This document shows, piece after piece, positions 1 through 9,682 of a stretch of 64,000 nucleotides of DNA. The notes beneath the pieces were generated by a model. The model was not told where the DNA came from. It did not search any database and was given only the letters and a program-made list of their open reading frames with translations. The stretch comes from Burkholderiales bacterium (GTDB taxonomy: Bacteria; Pseudomonadota; Gammaproteobacteria; Burkholderiales; Burkholderiaceae_C), in assembly GCA_947464185.1 (NCBI GenBank), contig CANHVY010000021.1:1-64000 (forward strand), given 5' to 3'. How positions within the stretch are numbered: position 1 is the stretch's first letter; every line of letters begins with the position of its first letter. The position numbers and the translations under genes are program-made.

Positions 1-84
1 CAAGTCGGCCTTGGTCAGCGTGGGCGTCTCCAGGGACTGCAAGAGGGCACTGACCGCAGGGACGTTGGGAATCTGGTCGTTCAT
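1..84 (-). CDS. ihfA: Integration host factor subunit alpha, N-terminal fragment (runs off window)
   Basis: Minus strand from ATG at 84: MNDQIPNVPAVSALLQSLETPTLTKADL; TLTKADL matches the IHF-alpha start; lies downstream of pheT as in other proteobacteria. Confidence 0.8.
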   Translation of the reverse strand, partial: MNDQIPNVPAVSALLQSLETPTLTKADL

Positions 85-110
85 GTGCAATGCTCCAGGC
101 GGGTGTCCGT

Positions 111-2534
111 TCAGACCCGCAAGCGGGCGCCACAGGCCGCTGCGGCACGTTGCACCGCCGCGGCCACGGTGGCGTCGATACGGGCGTCGATCAGGGTCGT
201 GGCATCGTCCAGAAGTTCGAGCCTGACGGCCAGACTGTGTTCGTCAGCGGTCATGCCGTCCACGGGTTGCGCCGGCTTGTAGATGTCGAACAGAGTGGCC
301 TGGCGCACCAGGCCCTCGGGATCCGACCGCAAGGCCCTCAACAGGGTGTCGTGCGACACATGCTCCCGTACCCACAGGGCCACGTCGCGTTGCGCTGCCT
401 GCTGCCGGGCGACAGGTTCAAACGCAGGCACTGTCCGCATCAGCACGTCGTCCAACGCAAGTTCGAAGAGCATCGGCGCCGAGGGAAGGTCTTGGGCCTG
501 TCGCCACTTGGGGTGGAGTTCACCTACATGGCCCAGCACCCGCCCATTCCATTCCACACGCGCGCACCGTCCGGGATGCATCGCCGGATGCACATCGGCA
601 TGGAAGCTCAGCGCCTGCCCGGCAAGCAGCGCTTGCAGGTCGCCTTTGACGTCGAAGAAGTCGATGGCACGTTCGCGCTCGCCCCATTGCAACTCGTCCA
701 CCGGCCCCCAGGCCAGACCCGCCACACGCGTCGGCTGGTCCACCCCCGCCACCGCTAGAGGCCCATCCTGGACTGAATCGTCACGCCTGAAGACGCGGCC
801 GATCTCGAACACCCGGACCCGGGTCGCCTTGCGCGCGAGGTTCGTCTTGAGCACGCCAACGAGGCTGCCCAGGAGCGAAGAACGCATGACCGCCAGGGGG
901 GCCGCGATGGGGTTCAGCACGCGGATCGGGTCGACGTTGCCCGCCAGTTCCAGCTCCGTGCGCTCTTCGACGAAGCTGAAACTGATGGTCTCGTGATAGC
1001 CCAGGGCGGCCAGCGATCTGCGCAGCGCGTGTGCGGATACCCTCCCTTCGCGCTGCGGACGCGAGATCACCGGCGCGTGCGGAGGGGTCGCGGGCAGGTG
1101 CTGCAGACCGATGACCCGGATGACCTCCTCGATCAGGTCTTCCTCGATGGCCAGATCAAAGCGCCACGCCGGGGGTGTGACCACCAAGGTGTCGCCCTGC
1201 TGCTCGAAGGCCAGCCCCAATCTCTGGAAAACCTGCGCGCACTGCGCAACCGTCAATGGCATGCCCAGCACCTTCGACGCACGCGGTACGCGCAAGGTGA
1301 TGGGTTGACGCTGCGGCAGCGCCAGCGTCTGGTCGTCGATGGGGCCGGCCTCACCACCACAAATCTGCTGGATCAGCGCGGTGATGTGCTCGATGTGCTG
1401 CACCGTGAGCGAGGGATCCACGCCACGCTCGAAGCGGTGTCCGGCGTCGGTGGAGAAGTTGAAACGGCGCGAACGGCCTGCCACCGCCTCGGGCCACCAG
1501 AAGGCGGCCTCGACGTAAACGTTGCGGGTGTCGTCGCTGACGGCCGTGGCGTCCCCGCCCATGATGCCGGCCAACGACTCCACGGCCTGCGTGTCCGCGA
1601 TCACCCCCACCTGCTCGTCCACTTCGATGGTGTTGCCGTTGAGCAGCTTCAAGGTCTCGCCGGGCTGCCCCCAGCGCACCACCAGCTTGTCGTGGATCTT
1701 GTCCAGATCGAAGATGTGGCTGGGCCGTCCGTACTCGAACATCACGTAATTCGAGATGTCCACCAGGGCATTCACCGAGCGCTGGCCGCAACGCGCCAGG
1801 CGGCTCACCATCCAGACGGGCGTCTGGGCGGCCGTGTTCACACCGCGCACGATGCGGCCAGAAAAGCGGCCGCAAAGATCGGCTGCCTTCACCTCCACGG
1901 GCAACTTGTCCTGATGCGTGGGACTCACCGGTGTGAAGGCGGGCGTCTTCAGGGGCGCGCCAGTCAAAGCCGAGACCTCGCGCGCAATCCCGTACACGCT
2001 CAACGCATGCCCCAGGTTGGGCGTGAGCTTCAGCGAGAACAGGGTGTCATCCAACGCCAGAGCCTCACGCACGTCCTGCCCGATGGGCGTGTCGGCGGGC
2101 AGCTCCATCAGGCCGGCATGGTCTTCCGAGAGCTTGAGCTCACGAGCAGAACACAGCATGCCGAAGCTCTCCACCCCACGCAGCTTGCCCACGCCGATCT
2201 TGAAGGGCTTGCCATCCTCTCCGGGGGGCAACTCGGCGCCCATCAGGGCCAGCGGCACGCGGATGCCCGCACGGGCGTTGGGTGCGCCACAGACGATCTG
2301 CAAAGGCCCTTGGGCGGAATGCGGTCCGGCGTCCACCTTGCACACGCGCAGCTTGTCGGCATTGGGGTGCTGCACGGCCTCGAGGATCTCGGCCACGACG
2401 ATGCCGTGGAAGGCAGGGGCGACGGGCTTCAGCTCTTCGACCTCCATGCCCGACATGGTGAGAAGCTCGGCCAAAGCTTGAGTGGTCAACGGCGGATCGC
2501 AGAACTCGCGCAGCCAGGATTCCGGGAATTGCAT
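111..2534 (-). CDS. pheT: Phenylalanine--tRNA ligase beta subunit
   Basis: 807 aa, MQFPESWLREFCDPPLTTQALAELLTMSGMEVEEL..., tRNA-binding, B5 and FDX-ACB-like regions; adjacent to pheS. Confidence 0.98.
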   Translation of the reverse strand: MQFPESWLREFCDPPLTTQALAELLTMSGMEVEELKPVAPAFHGIVVAEILEAVQHPNADKLRVCKVDAGPHSAQGPLQIVCGAPNARAGIRVPLALMGAELPPGEDGKPFKIGVGKLRGVESFGMLCSARELKLSEDHAGLMELPADTPIGQDVREALALDDTLFSLKLTPNLGHALSVYGIAREVSALTGAPLKTPAFTPVSPTHQDKLPVEVKAADLCGRFSGRIVRGVNTAAQTPVWMVSRLARCGQRSVNALVDISNYVMFEYGRPSHIFDLDKIHDKLVVRWGQPGETLKLLNGNTIEVDEQVGVIADTQAVESLAGIMGGDATAVSDDTRNVYVEAAFWWPEAVAGRSRRFNFSTDAGHRFERGVDPSLTVQHIEHITALIQQICGGEAGPIDDQTLALPQRQPITLRVPRASKVLGMPLTVAQCAQVFQRLGLAFEQQGDTLVVTPPAWRFDLAIEEDLIEEVIRVIGLQHLPATPPHAPVISRPQREGRVSAHALRRSLAALGYHETISFSFVEERTELELAGNVDPIRVLNPIAAPLAVMRSSLLGSLVGVLKTNLARKATRVRVFEIGRVFRRDDSVQDGPLAVAGVDQPTRVAGLAWGPVDELQWGERERAIDFFDVKGDLQALLAGQALSFHADVHPAMHPGRCARVEWNGRVLGHVGELHPKWRQAQDLPSAPMLFELALDDVLMRTVPAFEPVARQQAAQRDVALWVREHVSHDTLLRALRSDPEGLVRQATLFDIYKPAQPVDGMTADEHSLAVRLELLDDATTLIDARIDATVAAAVQRAAAACGARLRV

Positions 2535-2610
2535 CTTGAGGCTCGGAAAGGGTTCGTTCGAGATCAGTGAAGGCGCAAGGCGGTGCTGGTCGAAGCAGAC
2601 TTGCAGCGGC

Positions 2611-3654
2611 TCAGCGGAACTGCGACAGGAAGCGCAGGTCGTTCTCGAAGAAGAGTCGCAAATCGCTGACGCCGTAGCGCAGCATGGTCAGGCGGTCGGG
2701 GCCCATGCCGAAGGCGAAGCCGATGTATCGCTCCGGGTCCAGGCCGTAGTTGCGCACCACGTTCGGGTGCACCTGGCCAGAGCCCGCCAGTTCGAGCCAG
2801 CGGCCTTTCAGCGGGCCGGTGGCGAACATCATGTCGATCTCGGCGCTGGGCTCGGTGAAGGGAAAGTAGCTGGGACGAAACCGTGTCTCGATGCCTTCAT
2901 CCTCGAAGAACCGACGCAGGAAGTCGGTGAAGACGACCTTCAGATCTTTGAAACTGATGTGTTCGCCGATCCACAGTCCCTCGCATTGATGAAACATCGG
3001 CGAGTGCGTGGCATCGCTGTCCACGCGGTAGGTGCGGCCCGGCGCGATCACGCGGATCTCGGGCATCGGGTCCTGGCCGGCATGGGCCGCAGCGTGCATG
3101 CGGGCGTAGCGTACCTGCATGGGGCTGGTGTGTGGGCGCAGGTTGAGCCAGCGCCCGTCAGCGTCCTTCACGTCCACGTAGAAGGTGTCCTGCATCGAAC
3201 GCGCCGGGTGATTCTCCGGGTTGTTCAAGGCCGTGAAGCTCATCCAGTCGGTCTCGATCTCGGGGCCTTCGGCCACGTCAAAACCCATGGAGCCGAAGAT
3301 GGCCTCGATGCGCTCGATCGTGCGGCTGACCGGATGCAGGCTGCCCGGCCCTCTCTGACGGCCGGGCAGCGTGACATCCAGGGCCTGGGCCTTCAACTGC
3401 GCCTGCAGTTCAGCGTCGGCCAAGGCCTCGCGACGGGCCTGCAGAGCCTGCTCGATGCCCATTTTCAATCGGTTGATGTCAGCGCCGCGGGATTTCTTTT
3501 CCTCGGGGCTCAAAGCGCCCAAGCCTTTGAGCAGCTCGGTCACGCGACCGAACTTGCCGAGGAAGCGGGCCTTGGCGTTCTCCAGTTCTGCTGCGGTGGG
3601 TGCAGCATCAAACTCGGAGGCAGCCTGCGCGAGCAGGGGATCGAGATCGTTCAT
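2611..3654 (-). CDS. pheS: Phenylalanine--tRNA ligase alpha subunit
   Basis: 347 aa, class II aaRS motifs ([44 protein letters not shown]). Confidence 0.98.
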   Translation of the reverse strand: MNDLDPLLAQAASEFDAAPTAAELENAKARFLGKFGRVTELLKGLGALSPEEKKSRGADINRLKMGIEQALQARREALADAELQAQLKAQALDVTLPGRQRGPGSLHPVSRTIERIEAIFGSMGFDVAEGPEIETDWMSFTALNNPENHPARSMQDTFYVDVKDADGRWLNLRPHTSPMQVRYARMHAAAHAGQDPMPEIRVIAPGRTYRVDSDATHSPMFHQCEGLWIGEHISFKDLKVVFTDFLRRFFEDEGIETRFRPSYFPFTEPSAEIDMMFATGPLKGRWLELAGSGQVHPNVVRNYGLDPERYIGFAFGMGPDRLTMLRYGVSDLRLFFENDLRFLSQFR

Positions 3655-3686
3655 CGGATGCGTTGGGGTAAACGACGTCGGAAACG

Positions 3687-3716
3687 AAAAGAGGCCGCCA
3701 CGAGGTGACGGCCTCT
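3687..3716 (-). terminator. U-tailed hairpin between rplT and pheS (terminator or attenuator)
   Basis: AGAGGCCG/CGGCCTCT 8-bp arms, one mismatch, inner CAC/GTG, loop of 3, followed by TTTT on the minus strand. Confidence 0.6.
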
Positions 3717-3759
3717 GGAATGCTTGCCGGCACCAGGGGGCTGCCCCGGTGCCGCATCA

Positions 3760-4116
3760 TCAAGCCAGTTGAGCCTTCACCTTGTCCACGATGCTGGCAA
3801 AGCCAGCAGGGTCGTTGACAGCCAGATCGGCGAGGACCTTGCGGTCGATGTCGATCTGCGCCTTCTTCAGGCCGGCCATGAACTTGCTGTAGGTGACGCC
3901 CATCGACCGGGAAGCCGCGTTGATACGGGCGATCCACAGTTGACGGAACACCCGCTTGCGGGTGCGGCGGTCACGGTAGGCGTACTGACCGGCCTTCATC
4001 ACCGCCTGCTTGGCGATGCGGAAGACGTTCTTGCGGCGGCCGCGGAAGCCCTTGGCGAGCTTCAGGATCTTCTTGTGGCGGGCGTGTGCGGTGACACCAC
4101 GTTTGACGCGAGGCAT
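3760..4116 (-). CDS. rplT: 50S ribosomal protein L20
   Basis: 118 aa, [51 protein letters not shown]. Confidence 0.99.
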   Translation of the reverse strand: MPRVKRGVTAHARHKKILKLAKGFRGRRKNVFRIAKQAVMKAGQYAYRDRRTRKRVFRQLWIARINAASRSMGVTYSKFMAGLKKAQIDIDRKVLADLAVNDPAGFASIVDKVKAQLA

Positions 4117-4145
4117 ATGTGTGCTCCTTGTTCAGTGGTGGTGGA

Positions 4146-4349
4146 TCAGAGACCGGCAAACGGCAGCATCGCTGCCATGTGGCCCATGTTGGTCTCGTGC
4201 ACAGTGGCCGCGCCGCGCAGATGGCGCTTGCGGGTGGTGCTCTTCTTGGTGAGGATGTGGCGCTTGAACGCCTGTCCACGCTTGACGGTACCGCCGGGGC
4301 GGACGCGGAAGCGCTTCTTGGCGCTGCTCTTGGTCTTCATCTTGGGCAT
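4146..4349 (-). CDS. rpmI: 50S ribosomal protein L35
   Basis: 67 aa, [46 protein letters not shown]. Confidence 0.99.
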   Translation of the reverse strand: MPKMKTKSSAKKRFRVRPGGTVKRGQAFKRHILTKKSTTRKRHLRGAATVHETNMGHMAAMLPFAGL

Positions 4350-4478
4350 GACTGCTCCTGTTGTTGGACACCTTTGCAGGCGACCGCAAACCTCGCGGTG
4401 CTTGTTGGGCCTGCATCGGCTTGTAGTCGGCTCTTTCGTGGGCTTGCACCCGCTCGGGAACCCTCATCATCAGCCCGC

Positions 4479-4531
4479 CCCGTTTCCGGGAGCCGGCTGT
4501 TTCAGCCGTCTGCCGGAAAGCCCGGCAGACG
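4479..4531 (-). promoter_or_regulatory. Hairpin cluster in the infC-rpmI intergenic region (candidate leader of rpmI-rplT)
   Basis: CGTCTGCCGG/CCGGCAGACG (10-bp perfect stem), CGGCTG-AAA-CAGCCG, and CCCG-GAAA-CGGG read consecutively on the minus strand. Confidence 0.5.
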
Positions 4532-4573
4532 AGTGATCTTCAAAAAAACTCCGGCCTCGAAGGATCCGAGGTC

Positions 4574-5122
4574 CTACTTGCGCTTGGGCGCCAGCACCAT
4601 GATCATCTGGCGGCCTTCAAGCTTGGGCATGTGTTCCACGACCGCCACGTCGGCCAGCTCGTCACGGATGCGCTCCAACAGGCGCATGCCGATGTCCTGG
4701 TGCGTGATCTCGCGGCCGCGGAACCGCAGTGTGACCTTGCCCTTGTCGCCGTCATCGGCGATGAAGCGCCGCAGGTTGCGCATCTTGATCTGGTAGTCAC
4801 CCTCGTCGGTGCCCGGACGGAACTTGACTTCCTTGATCTCGATGACCTTTTGCTTGGACTTGGCCTCCGCGGCCTTCTTCTGCTCCTGGTACTTGAACTT
4901 GCCGTAGTCCATGAGGCGACACACCGGAGGGTCTGCCACAGCCGCGATCTCGACCAGATCTACATCGAGCTCACCGGCCATTCGAAGCGCGTCCATCAAG
5001 CTGACGATGCCGAGCGGCTCATTCTCGACACCGTTGAGGCGCACCTGCGGCGCCATGATTTCGCGGTTCAGCCTGTGCTTGCGCTCCGCGTTCGGCACGC
5101 GGCGGTCCATGAAGGTAGCGAT
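4574..5122 (-). CDS. infC: Translation initiation factor IF-3 (probable ATC start at 5122)
   Basis: [35 protein letters not shown]...; in-frame upstream codons ATC GCT ACC TTC before the ATG, preceded by GAGGGG. Confidence 0.93.
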   Translation of the reverse strand: MATFMDRRVPNAERKHRLNREIMAPQVRLNGVENEPLGIVSLMDALRMAGELDVDLVEIAAVADPPVCRLMDYGKFKYQEQKKAAEAKSKQKVIEIKEVKFRPGTDEGDYQIKMRNLRRFIADDGDKGKVTLRFRGREITHQDIGMRLLERIRDELADVAVVEHMPKLEGRQMIMVLAPKRK

Positions 5123-5194
5123 GGTTCAAACCCCTCTGTGCAACCCCTAGGCAATGCGGGGCCGCCTTGAAAATGAATCGGGCGCGACGAGGAC

Positions 5195-7102
5195 TCAGGC
5201 CTTGCGGGCAATGTCACCCAGCAGCTTCGCAGAGAAGTCTTCTAGGGGCATCACGCCCAGGTCAATAGACCCTCGTGCGCGCACCGCAACAGCCCCGCTT
5301 GCCTTCTCCTTGTCACCCACGACCAGGATGTACGGGACCTTTTGCATCGAATGCTCACGGATTTTATAGTTGATTTTCTCGTTTCGAGCATCAACCGACA
5401 CCCTAACTCCTTGTTTTTGCAGCGTTTTCGCCACTTCTCTTGCGTATTCGTGCTGTTGATCGGTGATCGGGCACACCACCGCCTGCTCAGGCGCCAGCCA
5501 GGCTGGCAGCGCTCCGGCGTGCTGTTCGATCAGGATGCCGATGAAACGCTCCAGGCTGCCGACGATGGCACGGTGCAACATCACGGGGTGGCGACGTGAG
5601 CCGTCGTCGGACACGTACTCGGCGTCCAGGCGCTCGGCCATGGAGAAGTCCACCTGGATGGTGCCGCACTGCCACTGCCGGCCGATGGCATCTTTGAGGG
5701 TGTACTCCACCTTGGGGCCGTAGAACGCGCCGTCGCCTTCGGCGATGACGAATTCCACGCCCGAGCGGCGCAGGCTCTCCATCAGCGCATGCTCGGCCTT
5801 GTCCCAGACCTCATCAGACCCGATGCGCGCTGCCGGACGGGTGGCCACCTTGTAGAGGATGTCGGTGAAGCCGAAGTCTGCGTAGACCTTCTGCAGCAGT
5901 GCGGTGTAGGCCACGCACTCGTCCAGGATCATGTCCTCGGTGCAGAAGATGTGGCCGTCGTCCTGCGTGAAGCCGCGTACCCGCATGATGCCGTGCAATC
6001 CGCCCGTGGGCTCGTTGCGGTGGCATTGGCCGAACTCGCCATAGCGCAGCGGCAGGTCGCGGTAGCTCTTGATGCCCTGCTTGAAGATCAGGATGTGGCC
6101 CGGGCAGTTCATCGGCTTCAGGGCGTAGTCGCGCTTCTCGCTCTCGGTCGTGAACATGTTGTCGCGGTACTTGTCCCAGTGGCCCGTCTTTTCCCACAGC
6201 GCCTTGTCCAGGATCTGCGGACCCTTGACCTCCTGGTAGCCGTTGTCACGGTACACCTGGCGCATGTACTGCTCCACGCCCTGCCACACCGTCCAGCCCT
6301 TGGGGTGCCAGAACACCACGCCGGGGGCGTGGTCGTCGATGTGGAAGAAGTCCAGTTCACGGCCGAGCTTGCGGTGGTCGCGCTTCTCGGCCTCCTCCAG
6401 CATGAGGAGGTACTTCTGCAGGTCGTCCTTGGTGGCCCAGGCCGTGCCGTAAATGCGCTGCAGCATCTCGTTGCGGTGGTCGCCGCGCCAGTAGGCGCCG
6501 GCCACCTTCATCAGCTTGAAGTGCTTGAGCTTGCCGGTACTGGGCACGTGCGGGCCGCGGCACAGGTCCTCGAAGCCGCCTTCGCGGTAGAGGGACACGT
6601 CCTGCCCCTCGGGGATGCTGGCGATGATCTCGGCCTTGTAATGCTCGCCCAGGCCTTTGAAGTAGGCCACGGCCTCGTCGCGCGGCAGCACGCGGCGCTC
6701 GACCTTCTCGTCCTTGCGGGCGAGTTCGGTCATGCGCGCCTCGATGGCAGCCAAGTCCTCCGGCGTGAACGGACGCTTGTAGGCGAAGTCGTAATAGAAG
6801 CCGTGCTCGATGACCGGGCCGATGGTGACTTGCGCCTCGGGAAACAGTTGCTTGACGGCGTAGGCCAACAGGTGGGCCGTGGAATGCCGGATCATCTCCA
6901 AGCCGTCGGCATCGCGGTCGGTGACGATGGCCAGGCGGGCATCGGTGTCGATGCGGCGGCTCAGATCGACGGGCTGGCCATCGACCTTGCCACCCAGGGC
7001 GGCCTTGGCCAGGCCGGCACCGATGGAGGCGGCCACCTCGGCCACGGTCACGGGAGCAGGGAATGCACGTTGCGAGCCGTCGGGCAGCGTGATGTTCAGC
7101 AT
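5195..7102 (-). CDS. thrS: Threonine--tRNA ligase
   Basis: 635 aa with TGS, HxxxH and class II motifs ([34 protein letters not shown]). Confidence 0.99.
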   Translation of the reverse strand: MLNITLPDGSQRAFPAPVTVAEVAASIGAGLAKAALGGKVDGQPVDLSRRIDTDARLAIVTDRDADGLEMIRHSTAHLLAYAVKQLFPEAQVTIGPVIEHGFYYDFAYKRPFTPEDLAAIEARMTELARKDEKVERRVLPRDEAVAYFKGLGEHYKAEIIASIPEGQDVSLYREGGFEDLCRGPHVPSTGKLKHFKLMKVAGAYWRGDHRNEMLQRIYGTAWATKDDLQKYLLMLEEAEKRDHRKLGRELDFFHIDDHAPGVVFWHPKGWTVWQGVEQYMRQVYRDNGYQEVKGPQILDKALWEKTGHWDKYRDNMFTTESEKRDYALKPMNCPGHILIFKQGIKSYRDLPLRYGEFGQCHRNEPTGGLHGIMRVRGFTQDDGHIFCTEDMILDECVAYTALLQKVYADFGFTDILYKVATRPAARIGSDEVWDKAEHALMESLRRSGVEFVIAEGDGAFYGPKVEYTLKDAIGRQWQCGTIQVDFSMAERLDAEYVSDDGSRRHPVMLHRAIVGSLERFIGILIEQHAGALPAWLAPEQAVVCPITDQQHEYAREVAKTLQKQGVRVSVDARNEKINYKIREHSMQKVPYILVVGDKEKASGAVAVRARGSIDLGVMPLEDFSAKLLGDIARKA

Positions 7103-7119
7103 GTGAATCTCCAGGCAAC

Positions 7120-7145
7120 AAAAAAGCGCGGTGGGGGCCGCGCTT
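7120..7145 (-). terminator. U-tailed hairpin about 20 nt upstream of thrS (candidate attenuator)
   Basis: Minus strand AAGCGCGG-CCCCCA-CCGCGCTT followed by a U tract; 8-bp perfect stem. Confidence 0.65.
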
Positions 7146-7184
7146 CATGGGTCATTAATTGGGGACGTGATGATGCGGCCGGGG

Positions 7185-7226
7185 TCAGACCTCGGTGAGG
7201 GAGGAGGACGTAGTCCGCGGTGTCAT
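7185..7226 (-). CDS. Candidate 13-aa leader peptide MTPRTTSSSLTEV upstream of thrS
   Basis: ATG at 7226, TGA at 7185; 4 Thr and 3 Ser in 13 codons; lies between a candidate -10 and the U-tailed hairpin. Confidence 0.35.
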   Translation of the reverse strand: MTPRTTSSSLTEV

Positions 7227-7272
7227 AACCCGTCGTGCCTTTCCCGTTCTTGCCATCGTTGAAGGTAAAAGC

Positions 7273-7278
7273 ATTGTA
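7273..7278 (-). promoter_or_regulatory. Candidate -10 element (TACAAT) for the thrS operon
   Basis: TACAAT on minus strand just after the patatin stop codon; no convincing -35. Confidence 0.3.
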
Positions 7279-7279
7279 G

Positions 7280-8350
7280 TCAGAGCAATGGCAGCGGCTC
7301 GAATGAATCGCGCATCGCCAGACCGGCAAACTCTTCGGCGAGTTGCTGGCTCTGCGCGACGGCCGTGCGCCATACGCGCTGCCGCCCGGCTTCATCGTCG
7401 GCAAAGGTCTTGAAGTCGCTGCGGTCCGGCAGCTTGCCGCCCGGCAGCGTGGCCACCCAATCGGGGCTGGGGCTCAGCAGCACCAGGTTGTCCAGCGCGG
7501 GCGTGGCCCTGTGGCGCGCCTTCCAGGCCTTGTCCAGCCAGCCCGGCACCACCGTGGGCTGGAAGTGCGGATACAGCACCAGACCGTCGTCCATGTCGGC
7601 ATACGGCCAGTGCAGGTGGTAGTCGGTGATGCCGCCATCCCAGTAGGCGCCGCGCGGGCCGCCTGGAATGTCGTGCACCGCCTTGAGCCAGAACGGGATG
7701 GAGCAACTGGCGAGCACGGCCGGTGAGAGATTGCCCGCATTCAGCACCGCTTGCCGGGTGCGGAAGTCTTTCAGCGCCATTGGCAGCGGATCGCGCGGGT
7801 CGCTGAACACCACACGCTCCAGCCAAGCCCCCAGCGCGCGGCGGTGCACCGCGTTGGCAACAAAGGCCCCGGCGTACCCCAGGGGCGTGCGCAGGCGCCC
7901 TTCCCTGCCCAGCACGTGGCGCCCGTGGCTCGTGACCACATGCAGGCGCCGGCGCGGGTGCGACAGGATCTCGCCGGCTCGGGCACCCAGGCGCTCCAGG
8001 ATTTTCTGCCCGAAAGCGCGGCTCACCACCTCGGCCGTGGGTTGTCGCCCGGGCTCGTGGTCGTAAGTCTGGGTGACATAGTCTTCGGCCAGCTGCGCCA
8101 AGGCCGCATCGGCGTCCGGCAGGCAGGCGCAGGCCATGCGCCAGGCGCCGATGGAGGCGCCCACGAGGTGGATGACCTGCGGCGCATCTCTCAGCCACTC
8201 AGCGAACAGAAACCGGTCCAGCGGGTTGAGCACCAGGCCCTTGGGCCCGCCCGCAGCCCCCGGCAGCAGGCGCACGTCCTGCGCGCGCAGGCCTTGCTCA
8301 CGCAGAAGGGCCGCAGCGCGCGGGCCGGCATGCACCTGGAGCGCCTGCAC
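7280..8350 (-). CDS. Patatin-like phospholipase family protein (GTG start)
   Basis: 356 aa; LLPGAAGGPKGLVL and GASIG (GxSxG) motifs, C-terminal D-G dyad region. Confidence 0.75.
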   Translation of the reverse strand: MQALQVHAGPRAAALLREQGLRAQDVRLLPGAAGGPKGLVLNPLDRFLFAEWLRDAPQVIHLVGASIGAWRMACACLPDADAALAQLAEDYVTQTYDHEPGRQPTAEVVSRAFGQKILERLGARAGEILSHPRRRLHVVTSHGRHVLGREGRLRTPLGYAGAFVANAVHRRALGAWLERVVFSDPRDPLPMALKDFRTRQAVLNAGNLSPAVLASCSIPFWLKAVHDIPGGPRGAYWDGGITDYHLHWPYADMDDGLVLYPHFQPTVVPGWLDKAWKARHRATPALDNLVLLSPSPDWVATLPGGKLPDRSDFKTFADDEAGRQRVWRTAVAQSQQLAEEFAGLAMRDSFEPLPLL

Positions 8351-8446
8351 AGGTTGGGACTTCCCGATCAGATCGCGCCGACCTGCAAGGTCAGCAGCTG
8401 CCAGGCATCACGCGGCGGCGAGCACCGCGCAGTGCGCGCTGGCGGA

Positions 8447-9649
8447 TCACCGCGGCTGCCCCAGCCAGCGCTGGACCAGACGCACCCAGTAGCTGGCGCC
8501 CACAGGGATCAGATCGTCGTTGAAGTCGTAACTGGGGTTGTGCAAGGTGCAGGGGCCTTCCCCATGGCCCATCTCGCGGTGCAGGCCATCACCGTTGCCG
8601 ATGAAGCCGTAAGCCCCCGGCTTGGCCAGCAGCATGTAGGAAAAGTCTTCCGAGGGCATCACCGGCTCCTGCTCGATGGCCAGGTCCGCCCCCACCACCT
8701 CGCGTGCCACCTCAGCAGCAAACTCGGCCTCGCGCACATGGTTGGTGGTGGCCGGCACGCGACGGTTGAACTCGAAGTCGCACTCGGCGCCGAAGGCCGC
8801 GCAGGTGTGGCGGGCAATGGCCTCCATGCGATCGGCCACCAGGTCCATCACCTCGGCGGTGAAGGTGCGCACCGTGCCTTCCATGGTGCAACTGGCAGGG
8901 ATGACGTTGATCGCCTCGCCGGCTTGCAGCAGAGTGACCGAGAGCACGGCGGTGTCCACCGGCTTCTTGTTGCGGCTGACGATGGTCTGGAAGGCCTGGA
9001 TGAGCTGCGCCGCCACGACCACCGGGTCCACCCCGCGGTGCGGCAGGGCAGCATGCGCCCCCACGCCCCGCACCTTGATCTTGAACGTACTGCCGCCGGC
9101 CATCACCGGCCCGGGGCTGAAAGCGATGGCGCCGGCCGGCAGGCCCGGCCAGTTGTGCATGCCGAACACCGCCTCCATGGGGTACTGGTCGAACAAGCCC
9201 TCGGCCACCATCGCCTGCGCGCCGCCCCGGCCTTCTTCAGCCGGCTGGAAGATCAGTACCACGGTGCCGTCGAAATCGCGCGTCTGCGCCAGGTGGCGCC
9301 CGGCGGCCAGCAGCATGGCGGTGTGGCCGTCATGCCCGCAGGCGTGCATGGTGCCGGGGTGCCGGCTGGCGTGCGCAAAGGTGTTGTGCTCCTGCATGGG
9401 CAGGGCGTCCATGTCGGCACGCAGGCCGATGGCACGGCCGCAAGCGCCGCCATCGCGCCCGCGCACGATACCCACCACACCTGTCTGGGCCATGCCGCGG
9501 TGCACCTCGACGCCCCAGGCCTGCAACTGCTCGGCCACCAGATCCGAGGTCATCTTTTCCTCGAACCCGAGCTCCGGGTGGGCATGGATGCGGCGGCGCA
9601 GCGCGGCGATGCCGGCAGCCGCCAGCGTGATGTCGTCAATGAGCTTCAT
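8447..9649 (-). CDS. M20 family amidohydrolase (hippurate hydrolase-like)
   Basis: 400 aa; RRRIHAHPELGFEE, MHACGHDGHTAMLL, FQPAEEGRGGA. Confidence 0.93.
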   Translation of the reverse strand: MKLIDDITLAAAGIAALRRRIHAHPELGFEEKMTSDLVAEQLQAWGVEVHRGMAQTGVVGIVRGRDGGACGRAIGLRADMDALPMQEHNTFAHASRHPGTMHACGHDGHTAMLLAAGRHLAQTRDFDGTVVLIFQPAEEGRGGAQAMVAEGLFDQYPMEAVFGMHNWPGLPAGAIAFSPGPVMAGGSTFKIKVRGVGAHAALPHRGVDPVVVAAQLIQAFQTIVSRNKKPVDTAVLSVTLLQAGEAINVIPASCTMEGTVRTFTAEVMDLVADRMEAIARHTCAAFGAECDFEFNRRVPATTNHVREAEFAAEVAREVVGADLAIEQEPVMPSEDFSYMLLAKPGAYGFIGNGDGLHREMGHGEGPCTLHNPSYDFNDDLIPVGASYWVRLVQRWLGQPR

Positions 9650-9682
9650 GGGAACCCTTCTCAGCTTTGCAACAGCGGGGTG

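Noticed and set aside
3608-3937. Possible pheM-like leader peptide before pheS
   Set aside because: The frame overlaps rplT and has no Phe-rich run; hairpins reported without the peptide.
7103-7279. tRNA gene upstream of thrS
   Set aside because: No TPsiC (GGTTCGAATCC) or cloverleaf arms on either strand.
7096-7404. 102-aa minus ORF containing DYNAFTFNDGKNGKGTTGYDTADYVLLPHR between patatin and thrS
   Set aside because: Reads somewhat protein-like but overlaps the end of patatin and the thrS leader, has no recognisable family and no clear RBS; treated as leader DNA.
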